Assembly (NCBI GenBank): GCA_026169045.1
Contig: JAPFDH010000005.1
Span: 1-49,363 of the forward strand
DNA length: 49,363 bases
Reading direction: 5' to 3'
Source: Lachnospiraceae bacterium
Lineage (GTDB): Bacteria; Bacillota; Clostridia; Lachnospirales; Lachnospiraceae
Below the pieces are notes generated by a model that worked only from the letters and a program-made list of their open reading frames with translations, was not told the DNA's origin and made no database searches. Below, piece by piece: positions 1 through 8,549 of this stretch. Position numbers and translations under genes: made by a program. The first letter of the stretch is position 1. Each line of letters begins with the position of its first letter.

Positions 1-2
1 CC

Positions 3-86
3 AGCTGGGGAGCCAGACGTTACATGAACATGGATCATCTTTTCAAAGGAGAAAATGATCTGCTGTCTGATATCATAGCCGGTTGA
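3..86 (+). CDS. C-terminal end of an unidentified protein (partial)
   Basis: The frame beginning at base 3 is open from the window edge to a TGA at 84-86, and encodes about 27 residues ending in LLSDIIAG. The other two plus frames have stops within this stretch. A weak terminator-like hairpin follows directly, which fits the end of a plus-strand gene. The fragment is too short to recognise a family and could be a chance open frame, so the call rests only on frame openness and the hairpin. Confidence 0.35.
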   Translation, partial: SWGARRYMNMDHLFKGENDLLSDIIAG

Positions 87-120
87 CTGCCGACTACCAA
101 ACGGCTAGATTTATTTTTGC
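77..120 (+). terminator. Possible terminator of the partial gene at the left edge
   Basis: AGCCGGTT (77-84) can pair with AAACGGCT (99-106), with one mismatch. It is followed by an interrupted T-rich run, ATTTATTTTTG. The stem overlaps the stop codon of the partial frame. The stem is short, so confidence is low. Confidence 0.3.
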
Positions 121-189
121 GAAAAAATGTTGACACTATCAAAATCAGGAAATAATACTATAAATTAGCTATGATATATTGAATATAAA

Positions 190-226
190 ATATTAAAATC
201 CCCCCTGATTCCTATAATCAGAGAGG
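190..226 (-). terminator. Terminator of rubrerythrin
   Basis: The arms 200-210 and 216-226 form an 11-base-pair stem, with two G-U pairs when read on the minus strand. ATTTTAATATTTT follows downstream on that strand. It lies 37 bases after the rubrerythrin stop codon. Confidence 0.5.
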
Positions 227-262
227 ATATCCTTATAATAATCTTTCGTATCATACTCTATT

Positions 263-886
263 TTATTTTCTATCAAAATCTTTTTCCTCTAAATCAGAAA
301 ATGGCTCTAAAGTAAGACGAATAAAATACCCCTTGTTGTGATGGCACACCGGACATTGTTCTGGAGCAGCGTTTCCATAATGCACATGACCACAATTGAG
401 ACAAATCCATCCGGTTTTTACATCAGAAACAAACAATTTATTTTTTTCCAGTAAATCAGCGAAACGACCAAAACGTTCTCCATGGTTTTTTTCAATTTCA
501 GCAATCTGATAAAATGATCCGGCTATATTATGATAACCTTCCTCTTTTGCAATGTCTCCAAACTTTTTATATACAATATCATATTCTTCGTATTCATTAT
601 GTTGAGCTGCACGCAACAGTTCCACAATATTTTTTGACAAATTAACAGGATATCCTCCGTCTATCATGATAGAGTCACCATTTAATTCTTTTAAATGATT
701 GTAAAATATTTCAGCATGTTCTTTTTCCTGATTTGCTGTAAATCGAAAAACAGCTTCTATCACATGAAGCTTCTCTTTTTTGGCACAAGAAGCAGCAAAT
801 GTATAACGATTTCTGGCCTGACTTTCACCAGCAAATGCACGCATTAAATTTTCTTTTGTTACACTTTCTCTGAAATTTACATTCAT
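263..886 (-). CDS. rbr: Rubrerythrin
   Basis: Rubrerythrins are cytoplasmic non-haem diiron proteins that reduce hydrogen peroxide in anaerobes. The ferritin-like N-terminal domain shows the paired glutamate motifs GESQAR, EKEHAE and EIEKNHGER, which supply the diiron ligands. The C-terminal rubredoxin-like domain has CLNCGH and CPVCHH for one Fe(Cys)4 centre. The 207-residue product is of usual length. The ATG at 886 is preferred over the upstream start at 934 because AGGAGGT lies just in front of it and the protein then starts at the conserved family position. The gene follows the UPF0126 gene by 67 bases, and this gap holds a perfect inverted repeat (900-931) that may be an operator. Family assignment is firm; the physiological electron donor is not visible. 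Confidence 0.93.
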   Translation of the reverse strand: MNVNFRESVTKENLMRAFAGESQARNRYTFAASCAKKEKLHVIEAVFRFTANQEKEHAEIFYNHLKELNGDSIMIDGGYPVNLSKNIVELLRAAQHNEYEEYDIVYKKFGDIAKEEGYHNIAGSFYQIAEIEKNHGERFGRFADLLEKNKLFVSDVKTGWICLNCGHVHYGNAAPEQCPVCHHNKGYFIRLTLEPFSDLEEKDFDRK

Positions 887-899
887 AACAAGACCTCCT

Positions 900-931
900 G
901 AAATACTAATACTTTCTTGCCCTAGTATTTC
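900..931. promoter_or_regulatory. Inverted repeat in front of rubrerythrin
   Basis: GAAATACTA (900-908) and TAGTATTTC (923-931) are a perfect 9-base inverted repeat with a 14-base spacer. It sits just upstream of the AGGAGGT ribosome binding site of rubrerythrin. It could be a repressor site or a hairpin in the mRNA leader. No known consensus is claimed. Confidence 0.4.
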
Positions 932-953
932 CATATTTCAGTTCATCCATACA

Positions 954-1610
954 TCAATGTCGCACATCCTCTCTTGATACCCTCGGAAGATTCCAACGAT
1001 ATTTTGCCGCAAAGTATCGAATCAGAACAATACATATTGCTCCCAAAACAACCGAAATGCTAATAGAAAACGGACGTAAGTATACACAAATCAATGCTCC
1101 TGCAAACGATGCACTTGCATAAATATGCTTGCGGAATATTGCCGGAGTAATGCCTGCCATCATGTCTCTTACCATACCCCCTCCACATCCGGTTATCATG
1201 CCAACTGCAATAAGTAAAAAAGTATTTTTTTCAAATCCTGCATTGCAGGCAGTATTAATTCCGATTACAGTAAATGCTGCAAGCCCTACTGCATCAAATA
1301 AGTTCATAATAAATGTATAAAAAGCCATATATCGACTTTCCATAAAAGATGTATTGAAATAAATAATAAAAAAAGTAATAATAGCCACCAGAGTAGATAC
1401 TTTAGCATAAACAGAATTCTGAAACATAAGCGGTGGATGGATACCAAGTATTAAATCCCGGATAAGACCTCCGCCAACCGCCGTGACAATACTTAATACA
1501 ATGACACCGAACAGATCCAGCTTTTGTTCAACGGCAACCATAGTGCCGGAAAAAGCAAAAGCAATTGTTCCGATCATCTCAATGGCAAAAATCAAATCAT
1601 TTAAATCCAT
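954..1610 (-). CDS. UPF0126 / TRIC-like membrane protein
   Basis: This is a hydrophobic protein of 218 residues with about seven membrane segments. It is built from two related halves, each carrying a glycine-rich motif followed by a basic-acidic pair: GGGLIRDLILG and GGGMVRDMMAG. That pattern is typical of the UPF0126 (YadS/YvgT-like) family, whose members are structurally related to trimeric intracellular cation channels. The ATG at 1610 is chosen because CTGGAG lies upstream at suitable spacing; the longer reading from 1637 adds nine hydrophilic residues and has no good ribosome binding site. The gene is transcribed divergently from the pseudouridine synthase and probably reads on into rubrerythrin. 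The transported ion cannot be told from the sequence. Confidence 0.8.
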   Translation of the reverse strand: MDLNDLIFAIEMIGTIAFAFSGTMVAVEQKLDLFGVIVLSIVTAVGGGLIRDLILGIHPPLMFQNSVYAKVSTLVAIITFFIIYFNTSFMESRYMAFYTFIMNLFDAVGLAAFTVIGINTACNAGFEKNTFLLIAVGMITGCGGGMVRDMMAGITPAIFRKHIYASASFAGALICVYLRPFSISISVVLGAICIVLIRYFAAKYRWNLPRVSREDVRH

Positions 1611-1628
1611 TTTGTATACTCCAGTCCA

Positions 1629-1650
1629 TCTGTACATGTAATTGTACAGA
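1629..1650. promoter_or_regulatory. 8-bp inverted repeat in the leader of the UPF0126 gene
   Basis: TCTGTACA (1629-1636) and TGTACAGA (1643-1650) are perfect complements around a 6-base centre, placed about 20 bases before the UPF0126 start codon. It is compatible with a dimeric repressor site or a short RNA hairpin. I cannot match it to a named regulator. Confidence 0.35.
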
Positions 1651-1783
1651 CTTGTTTTTTCTTATATTATTTGATATGATGTGGCAGATGCCAAAGTTAT
1701 AACTGTCTAAAATGTCTGGTCATCTGTATAAATACATTTTCTTCTCATAACATATGTAGAAGATTTGAAGTGGAGGAAAAAAG

Positions 1784-2704
1784 ATGCTTCGTACATTTAC
1801 ATATCTCATTCCGGAAAACGAAACTGGAAAAACCATAGAAGAATTTTTACTAAAACATCATTATTCCAAAAAAATGATAACAAAATTAACACAAACTCCA
1901 AACGGAATTTGTTTAAAAGAAAAACCGGTTTATAAAACCAAAACCTTGCAAAGTGGTGATGTCCTTCACATACAAATCCGCGATGAGGCACCATCACAAA
2001 ATATTATTCCTCAGCCGATTCCTTTATCCGTTGTATACGAAGACAATGATATTATTATAATTGATAAACAGGCCGGTATGCCTATCCATGCCTCCATCGG
2101 TCATCATACCAATACCCTTTCCAATGGGTTAGCCTACTATCTCTACAATGAAAAAGATCCCTATGTATGCCGGATTATCAATCGTCTTGATCGTGATACC
2201 AGTGGTCTGGTGATTGCTGCCAAACACCTTCTTGCCAGTGGAATTTTATCCGAAATGGTCGCTAAACGTTCCATTTCACGTACATACTTAGCTTTGGCCA
2301 AAGGACTTGTTCCGGAAAAAGGTGTCATCTCCGCCCCTATTGCCCGAACAACTGACTCCATCATAGAACGCTGTGTCAATGAAATCACTGGAAAACCTGC
2401 TGTTACTCATTATCAGAGAATTGCATTTGATGGTACACTATCACTTCTCATGCTAAAATTGGAAACCGGGCGAACCCATCAGATCCGCGTTCACATGAAA
2501 CATATCGGGCATCCTTTACCCGGCGATTTTATTTATTGTCCCGATTATTCCAGAATCACCAGACAGGCATTGCATGCATACTGTTTAGAATTTACACATC
2601 CGCTGTCAAATAGTCACCTTTGTCTGACGGCTCCCATTCCGGATGACTTTAAACAGGCATTTCATGGGGATTTTCCACCTATCCCTGCTTTCAAAACAGA
2701 ATAA
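1784..2704 (+). CDS. RluA-family 23S rRNA-type pseudouridine synthase
   Basis: This enzyme family isomerises specific uridines in rRNA or tRNA to pseudouridine. An N-terminal S4-like RNA-binding segment (about residues 14-75) precedes the catalytic domain. The signature INRLDRDTSG holds the catalytic Asp, and the later GRTHQIRVHM motif is characteristic of the RluA/RluD group. The length of 306 residues is normal for RluD-like proteins. GGAGG precedes the ATG at good spacing. The gene stands alone on the plus strand, diverges from the UPF0126 gene, and is closed by a strong hairpin that overlaps its stop codon. Which uridine it modifies cannot be decided here. Confidence 0.9.
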   Translation: MLRTFTYLIPENETGKTIEEFLLKHHYSKKMITKLTQTPNGICLKEKPVYKTKTLQSGDVLHIQIRDEAPSQNIIPQPIPLSVVYEDNDIIIIDKQAGMPIHASIGHHTNTLSNGLAYYLYNEKDPYVCRIINRLDRDTSGLVIAAKHLLASGILSEMVAKRSISRTYLALAKGLVPEKGVISAPIARTTDSIIERCVNEITGKPAVTHYQRIAFDGTLSLLMLKLETGRTHQIRVHMKHIGHPLPGDFIYCPDYSRITRQALHAYCLEFTHPLSNSHLCLTAPIPDDFKQAFHGDFPPIPAFKTE

Positions 2705-2742
2705 CCGTTTGGCCATCCATCACTGCTGTATGGCCAAACGGT
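2704..2742. terminator. Long hairpin between convergent genes
   Basis: Two perfect 13-base arms (2704-2716 and 2730-2742) flank a 13-base loop, between the convergent pseudouridine synthase and polyphosphate phosphotransferase genes. There is no clean U tract on the plus strand. On the minus strand TATTCTGTTTT follows. It is probably a shared terminator. Confidence 0.5.
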
Positions 2743-2768
2743 CGGAAATGGAATATCTGTCAATTTCG

Positions 2769-4268
2769 TTATTCAGTTTCTTTCACAGATTTAATCCGTT
2801 CTTCAATTGCCTGAATTACCGATTCTAAAACTTTTACCCTTGCGAAATACTTATTATTACCCTCTACGATAATCCATGGTGCATAGGTGGTTGAAGTCCG
2901 TAAAAGCATTTCATTGACAGCCACCTCATACTGTTCCCACTTTTCTCGGTTTCTCCAATCTTCATCTGTAATTTTCCATTGCTTGGAAGGGGTATTTTGG
3001 CGTTCCAGAAAACGGCGTTTCTGTTCTTCTTTGTCAATATGCATCCAAAATTTTAATATAACTGCCCCTGAATTTGCTATATGGCGCTCCATTTGATTAA
3101 TTTCCTGATACGCACGTTTCCATTCTTCTTCCTGACAAAATCCTTCAATCCGTTCCACCATGACTCTGCCATACCAGGTACGGTCAAATATAGCTATATG
3201 ACCGTTTTTCGGCATATTAATCCAAAAACGCCACAAATAATGGTGAGCTTTTTCAATATCATTGGGGGCCTGGGTTGGATGGACAGCATATCCCCTTGGA
3301 TCTAAATGGCTGGTAAGACGTTTAATTGCTCCTCCCTTTCCACCGGCATCCCATCCCTCAAATCCCAAAACTACCGGAATCTGAAGACGATATATTTCAC
3401 TATGAAGAAATTCCAGACGTTTTTGAAGTTTATCCATTTTTTCTTTATATGTCTCCCGATCCATGGATTTTTCCAAATCTACACCGGAAAGAGCTCCCAA
3501 TTGAAACTGTCCTGATGCTGTTGGAATCTCTTCTTTTTTAATAGGCTGGTTTTGTGTTCTTTTATCCAGCTCGTACTGAAGGCGGCTTCTGACAGCAGAA
3601 ATTATTTTCACTGCAGCATAATCTTTATCCGTAGCTTCTATAATTGTCCAAGGAGCAAAATCTGTGTCTGTTTGCTGAAGCATTTCTTCATTATATTTCA
3701 AATACTTTTTAAATTCTTTGTTTCTTTTTTTGTCGCCTTCACTGACCCGCCATGCCGTTTCTTTCTGTTCCAAAAGCTTATCAAACCTTTTTTTCTGTTC
3801 TTCCTTAGAAATGTAAAGAAACAATTTGATAATAACATATCCGCCATCAAAAAGCTGTTCTTCAAACGATCGAATATCCTGAAATGTCTCTTGAATTTCT
3901 TTGTCCGGTATATGGTGATCAAACCGTTCTGTCAGCACCCGCCGATACCAACTCCGATCAAAGATTGCTATTTTTCCATTTTCAGGAATTTTATTCCAGA
4001 ATCGCCAAAGATATGGATGACGCTTTTCTTCTTTTGTCTCTTCGTCAATGGAATAAACAACAAATCCTCTCGGATCCATAGGCTGAATCAAACGGTTGAT
4101 TTGTGTCCCTTTTCCAGCAGCCCCCAATCCTTCGAAAACAATCATAACAGGGATTTGAGAAGTGCGACATGCCCTTTGAAGAACCGAAAGTTTTTCACCT
4201 TCCTGCTTCAAAATTGCCTTCAATTCTTTTTTGTTCATAGTTTTAGAAAGATCTACCTTTTCCAGCAT
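2769..4268 (-). CDS. pap: Polyphosphate:AMP phosphotransferase (two PPK2 domains)
   Basis: The 499-residue protein contains two tandem PPK2 kinase domains, as in class II PPK2 (PAP) enzymes that use polyphosphate to convert AMP to ADP. Domain 1 has a Walker A-like loop GLGAAGKGT and the lid/Walker B motif IFDRSWYRR. Domain 2 has GWDAGGKGGAIKR and IFDRTWYGR. The ATG at 4268 is preferred because GGAGGT lies just upstream; the reading from 4358 would overlap the mocA-like gene by 60 bases and lacks this site. Only 29 bases separate it from the mocA-like gene, with no terminator between, so it is probably the last gene of the molybdenum hydroxylase transcript. The specificity for AMP is inferred from the two-domain layout. 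Confidence 0.88.
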   Translation of the reverse strand: MLEKVDLSKTMNKKELKAILKQEGEKLSVLQRACRTSQIPVMIVFEGLGAAGKGTQINRLIQPMDPRGFVVYSIDEETKEEKRHPYLWRFWNKIPENGKIAIFDRSWYRRVLTERFDHHIPDKEIQETFQDIRSFEEQLFDGGYVIIKLFLYISKEEQKKRFDKLLEQKETAWRVSEGDKKRNKEFKKYLKYNEEMLQQTDTDFAPWTIIEATDKDYAAVKIISAVRSRLQYELDKRTQNQPIKKEEIPTASGQFQLGALSGVDLEKSMDRETYKEKMDKLQKRLEFLHSEIYRLQIPVVLGFEGWDAGGKGGAIKRLTSHLDPRGYAVHPTQAPNDIEKAHHYLWRFWINMPKNGHIAIFDRTWYGRVMVERIEGFCQEEEWKRAYQEINQMERHIANSGAVILKFWMHIDKEEQKRRFLERQNTPSKQWKITDEDWRNREKWEQYEVAVNEMLLRTSTTYAPWIIVEGNNKYFARVKVLESVIQAIEERIKSVKETE

Positions 4269-4297
4269 ACAATACCTCCATTTCATTGGATGATTAT

Positions 4298-4882
4298 TTA
4301 TGATAATACCGTTAGTGTATCCAAATCTTTCAATTCTTTTTCCTGATCTGCTTGACAAAGCAATACATCGTCCATATGTTTTTTTGCTATTTTTTTTCCT
4401 CCAGTATCACCGGTTAATGAAAAAAGTTCAGGATAATAAGTTGATGCAAAAAGTACCGGATTGCCCATGTGACTTTCCCAGGACATACATGCAATTCCTT
4501 TGGAACTTGCATGCCAATTTGAAATAAGACGGGTAATGCTGGATTTTGAAATATAGGGCTGATCTGCCACCAAAAACAAACAGGCATCCGTTGTTTCACA
4601 GATTTCAGCTAGTCCAAGGGAAATCGAATGGGAAATTCCCTGATCACTTTCTGAATTAAAAACAGCTGTAAGATGATGATCCGATGCATATTTCATAATC
4701 TCAGCATATTGTGTTACTACTACCACTTCCGACAAAATCTCTTCCTGAACCGCTTTTTCCAAAATCTCCAGCCCATGCAAAAACATGGGCTTTTTATCAA
4801 TGGTATAAAGTAGTTTATTGGATCCAAAACGTTTACTATTTCCTGCCGCCAGATATACCGCACCTATTTTGGAAACACACAA
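4298..4882 (-). CDS. mocA: MocA-like molybdenum cofactor cytidylyltransferase
   Basis: MobA/MocA nucleotidyltransferases attach CMP (MocA) or GMP (MobA) to molybdopterin. The N-terminal signature LAAGNSKRFGSNKLL and the later VADQP and GNPVLF motifs fit this family, and the length of 194 residues is typical. The start is a TTG at 4880-4882, with GGAGG and GAGGGGG upstream. The gene begins 20 bases after the stop of the molybdopterin-binding subunit, so its job is most likely to make the CMP form of the cofactor used by xanthine dehydrogenase-type enzymes. CMP rather than GMP is inferred from the neighbours. Confidence 0.82.
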   Translation of the reverse strand: MCVSKIGAVYLAAGNSKRFGSNKLLYTIDKKPMFLHGLEILEKAVQEEILSEVVVVTQYAEIMKYASDHHLTAVFNSESDQGISHSISLGLAEICETTDACLFLVADQPYISKSSITRLISNWHASSKGIACMSWESHMGNPVLFASTYYPELFSLTGDTGGKKIAKKHMDDVLLCQADQEKELKDLDTLTVLS

Positions 4883-4902
4883 ATCCCCCTCGCCTCCTTC
4901 AA

Positions 4903-7179
4903 TTATTTTCCATCTTCCATAATAATACGTTCCGGAGTAATCGGAAGACTTCTAAATCGTTTTCCGGTTGCATGATATATGGCATCTGCTATTGCCGGAG
5001 CCGGAGTATTAATAACGATTTCTCCAATAGATTTTGCACCAAAAGGACCTGTCGGTTCATAGCTACTGTCAAATTCCACACGGATTTTACCTATATCCAT
5101 ACGTGTAGGAAGTTTATACTGCATAAATGAATTGGAATAATCTTTTCCGTTTTTACTGTATACCACATCCTCATACAGTGTCATACCAATTCCCTGTACC
5201 AAGCCTCCTTCTGTCTGAACACGGGCCAGATTCGGATTAACAACTGTACCGCAATCTACTACGGCTACATAATCAATCAACTCCACTTTTCCTGTTTCCA
5301 TATCCACTTCCACTTCTGCCATTCCTACCATAAAAGGCGGTGGGGATACTGGAGAATAGTGAGACTCTGTAGCAAAAAGTGCATTGTCATTGGCACACAT
5401 AGCCTCATTGGCCAAATCTTTTAACGAGACAAATACCGACGGATCGGAAAGGCAATAAACTTTTTTTCCATCAAAATCTACCTGTTCCGGATCACATTTT
5501 AATAGTTTTGCCCCTTCCTTCATAATTCTTTTTCTTAAACTTTCGCAGGTTTTTACTACAGCCATACCAGTTAAATATGTGGTACTGGATGCATAAGAAC
5601 CGGAATCATAAGGAGATACATCCGTATCCACTCCATAAACAGCAATATTATCCAAATCACATTCCATACAGTCTGCAACCATCTGTGCTAAAATGGTATC
5701 ACATCCTGTTCCCATATCTGAAGCACCAATCATCAAAGAATAAAATCCGTCATCATTGACTTTAATGGAAACAGATGCAGTATCCACATTGGAGATAGAC
5801 GAACCCTGCATAGCGAGCGCCATACCCACACCGCGCATCTTTCCATTTCCCATGTCTTTTACCGGGAATTTATCATCCCATCCAAACAGTTTTTTTGCCT
5901 GGGAAAGACATCCTTCCAAATGGCAGCTATTGGCTGTCTCCCCATAATATGCTGGCATGAGATCTCCTTCTTTTGTCATATTCATTTCACGTATCTTAAC
6001 CGGATCAATTCCCAGTTTTGCCGCCAATTCATTTACTGCCGATTCCACAGCAAAAATACCCTGAGTTGCCCCATATCCGCGATAAGCACCTGCAGACATC
6101 ACATTTGTATATACCACATCATAGGTGAAGCGGAATGCATCTACACGACTGTAAAGCGGAATTGATTTATGTCCGCTTAATCCTACCGTAGTCGGACCAT
6201 GTTCTCCGTAAGCTCCCGTATTGGAGAGTGTATGAACATCAATTGCCCGAATCCGTCCACTTTTATCTGCTCCCAACCGAACATGTACTTCCATCTCATG
6301 ACGTGGTGTCGATGCGATCTGTGATTCTTCTCTGGTAAATATCATCTTTGCGGGTTTTCCTGTTTTCCAGGTAACAAAAGCAGGATAAACTTCGGCAAGC
6401 GATGTCTGCTTTGCACCAAAACCGCCACCGATACGTGGTTTTACAACACGGATTTTTGATTTCGGAATATCCAATGCATGAGAAAGAATACGACGGATAT
6501 GAAATGTAATCTGGGTCGATGCCACCATATTCAATCGTCCATATACATCTTTATAACTGAAAGCCCGGAATGTTTCCATCATTGCCTGCTGATTTGCTTT
6601 TGTGTGATACGTCTGATCTATTACATAATCACATTCATTTAAAATCGCATCCACATCTCCCTGCTCGTCTTTGCCACACGCGCAAAGATTGCGTTTATTA
6701 TCAGCTCCGACATCACAGAGTGCGTGCCAATCTTCTTCCGGATGTACTAAAATCGGGTTATCTTTTGCTGTATGGAAATCCAAAACCGGTTCCAGAACTT
6801 CATATGTCACTTTAATCATTTTAAGAGCCCGGTCAACACATGCATCATTTTCGCCCGCCACAATCGCCACCGGATCCCCTACGTAGCGTACCCGCTGATC
6901 CAGAATCAAACGGTCATATGGACTGGGTTCCGGATAAGTTTGTCCGGCCATAGTAAAACGCTTTTTTGGTACATCCTTCCAGGTAAAGATACATTCAATT
7001 CCAGGGATTTTTTTTGCAATATCCGTATTAATTTCTTTGATCCATGCATGAGCATGAGGGCTACGCAGCACTTTTACTATTAAACAATCAGCCGGAGCCA
7101 GATCATCCGTATAGACTGGTTTTCCGGTAACAAGAGCCATAGCATCTTTTTTTCGTACGGGGGTATTTACAAATTTCAT
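4903..7179 (-). CDS. xdhA: Xanthine dehydrogenase-family molybdopterin-binding subunit
   Basis: This 758-residue protein is the large catalytic subunit of a molybdenum hydroxylase. The N-terminal 'hammerhead' domain spans about residues 20-130. The cofactor-binding region has GGGFGAK at 251-257 and AYRGYGATQG, and the C-terminal GAKSIGE holds the catalytic Glu expected of this family. No selenocysteine or internal stop is seen. The reading overlaps the iron-sulfur subunit by 4 bases (ATGA), a sign of translational coupling. With the FAD and 2Fe-2S subunits it forms an XdhABC-like heterotrimer. The substrate (xanthine, another purine or a different heterocycle) is not determined, and no purine catabolism genes are next to it. 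Confidence 0.88.
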   Translation of the reverse strand: MKFVNTPVRKKDAMALVTGKPVYTDDLAPADCLIVKVLRSPHAHAWIKEINTDIAKKIPGIECIFTWKDVPKKRFTMAGQTYPEPSPYDRLILDQRVRYVGDPVAIVAGENDACVDRALKMIKVTYEVLEPVLDFHTAKDNPILVHPEEDWHALCDVGADNKRNLCACGKDEQGDVDAILNECDYVIDQTYHTKANQQAMMETFRAFSYKDVYGRLNMVASTQITFHIRRILSHALDIPKSKIRVVKPRIGGGFGAKQTSLAEVYPAFVTWKTGKPAKMIFTREESQIASTPRHEMEVHVRLGADKSGRIRAIDVHTLSNTGAYGEHGPTTVGLSGHKSIPLYSRVDAFRFTYDVVYTNVMSAGAYRGYGATQGIFAVESAVNELAAKLGIDPVKIREMNMTKEGDLMPAYYGETANSCHLEGCLSQAKKLFGWDDKFPVKDMGNGKMRGVGMALAMQGSSISNVDTASVSIKVNDDGFYSLMIGASDMGTGCDTILAQMVADCMECDLDNIAVYGVDTDVSPYDSGSYASSTTYLTGMAVVKTCESLRKRIMKEGAKLLKCDPEQVDFDGKKVYCLSDPSVFVSLKDLANEAMCANDNALFATESHYSPVSPPPFMVGMAEVEVDMETGKVELIDYVAVVDCGTVVNPNLARVQTEGGLVQGIGMTLYEDVVYSKNGKDYSNSFMQYKLPTRMDIGKIRVEFDSSYEPTGPFGAKSIGEIVINTPAPAIADAIYHATGKRFRSLPITPERIIMEDGK

Positions 7180-7643
7180 TCAGACACCTCCTCTTTCTTT
7201 TTGGCCAAGTATGCCTGAATTGCACGTTCCTGACCTACAAATCCACTGCAGCGACATAAATTTCCGGCTAAATATTCACGAATTTCTTCCTCTGTCGGAT
7301 CATTCAATTCCTTCATCATCGCAAGAACATTCATGATAAAACCCGGATTACAAAATCCGCATTGCTCCGCTCCCTGATCAGCCAAAAATGCACCAAACTC
7401 TTCTGCTTCTTTCTGCAGACCCTCTAACGTTGTGACATGCTTTCCGTTGACTCTGGCAGCCAATGTGGAACAGGATAATACTGGTTTTCCTTCCACCAAA
7501 ACAGTACATAAACCACAGTTTGCTGTTTCACACCCTCTTTTTACACTGTAACATCCTTTTGTTCGAACATAATCCAAAAGCAGGATGTCATCAGGAATGA
7601 TATCTTCTATTTGTTTTCCATTTAACCAAAATTTTATCGTCAT
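7176..7643 (-). CDS. xdhC: 2Fe-2S subunit of molybdenum hydroxylase
   Basis: This is a small electron-transfer subunit with two 2Fe-2S clusters. The N-terminal plant-ferredoxin-like cluster is marked by GCETANCGLC plus a later Cys (VLSC). The C-terminal helical cluster is marked by CGFCNPG and NLCRCSG. The length of 155 residues is usual. The ATG at 7643 is preferred because AAGAGGAG lies 4 bases upstream; the longer reading from 7670 adds a lysine/asparagine-rich stretch with no support. It passes electrons from the molybdenum site to the FAD subunit. The naming follows the E. coli xdhABC usage. Confidence 0.9.
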   Translation of the reverse strand: MTIKFWLNGKQIEDIIPDDILLLDYVRTKGCYSVKRGCETANCGLCTVLVEGKPVLSCSTLAARVNGKHVTTLEGLQKEAEEFGAFLADQGAEQCGFCNPGFIMNVLAMMKELNDPTEEEIREYLAGNLCRCSGFVGQERAIQAYLAKKKEEVSE

Positions 7644-7711
7644 ATTACTCCTCTTATTCTTATTATTCATTTAGGATACTACATGTATCCTTATTATTTT
7701 TTTATTTCTGA

Positions 7712-8503
7712 TTATTTTAAAATTTCTTTTACAGCTCTTTTTATTAAAACTTTACACAAATGCTGGCGGTATTCTTTTTTCGCACGCATATTGCTTCCAA
7801 AAGAAATATTTTCCAAAACATATGCTGTCATATTATCAATCTGCACTTCACTTAATTCCGAAGAAGTTCCTTCCTGCCAACAAAGAACAACTGCTTTCCC
7901 CGGTCTGGCACCAACGGAAATCAACCATCCTTCCTGCTCGTCAAAAGAAAGAGCAACTGCCAAAACAGGAAAATCCGTGGCTGTATTGCGCATAGACTGA
8001 TATGATATTCGTTTTCCTTTTTTCGGAAGAATAATACGGACTAAAATATCATTATCATAAGGCATAGAGGCGAAATCAGAAATAGAAACTATCCCACCCT
8101 TATACAGTTCTACCTTTGCATCCAAAGCCATAAAACACGTCAATACATCAGAGAAGCCAAAACGCCCATAAATACTTCCGCCCACTGTAGCACAATTACG
8201 AAACTGAACACCTACAATATGACGAACACATTCTTTTAAGGCTCCCTGGAAATATTCGTTTAATTGCTGATTGGTCTCCAGGTCATGCAAAGACACCATA
8301 CATCCAATGGAAAATGCATCCTCATTTTCTTCTATCTGATCCAAATGCAATGCAGATAAATCAATTACCGTTTGGTAATTTTGCTTTCCCATCTTCATCC
8401 AAGCCATTCCACCTAAAATCTTATTGGTTTTTTTCTGGTTCAATTGCCAGGCTTCTTCCAAATTTTGGGCTAATACATAATTTTTTGCGTGAAACAAATT
8501 CAT
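7712..8503 (-). CDS. xdhB: FAD-binding subunit of molybdenum hydroxylase
   Basis: This 263-residue protein matches the FAD-binding domain of molybdopterin dehydrogenases (CO dehydrogenase medium-chain type). The N-terminal GGMAWMKMG loop and the central ATVGGSIYGRFGFSD segment occupy the expected positions of the two flavin-binding motifs. AGGAGG lies directly before the ATG. It is the first of the three subunit genes, with 68 bases before the 2Fe-2S gene. It starts 46 bases after the cardiolipin synthase stop, and no terminator is visible in that gap, so read-through from cls is possible. Confidence 0.87.
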   Translation of the reverse strand: MNLFHAKNYVLAQNLEEAWQLNQKKTNKILGGMAWMKMGKQNYQTVIDLSALHLDQIEENEDAFSIGCMVSLHDLETNQQLNEYFQGALKECVRHIVGVQFRNCATVGGSIYGRFGFSDVLTCFMALDAKVELYKGGIVSISDFASMPYDNDILVRIILPKKGKRISYQSMRNTATDFPVLAVALSFDEQEGWLISVGARPGKAVVLCWQEGTSSELSEVQIDNMTAYVLENISFGSNMRAKKEYRQHLCKVLIKRAVKEILK

Positions 8504-8549
8504 ATCCTCCTATTTTTTACTTTTATATTTCATAAATACAACATATTCT

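Noticed and set aside
3552-4346. 264-codon plus-strand frame opposite pap
   Set aside because: It is the antisense shadow of a well-identified gene, with Phe/Lys/Cys-rich composition and no ribosome binding site.
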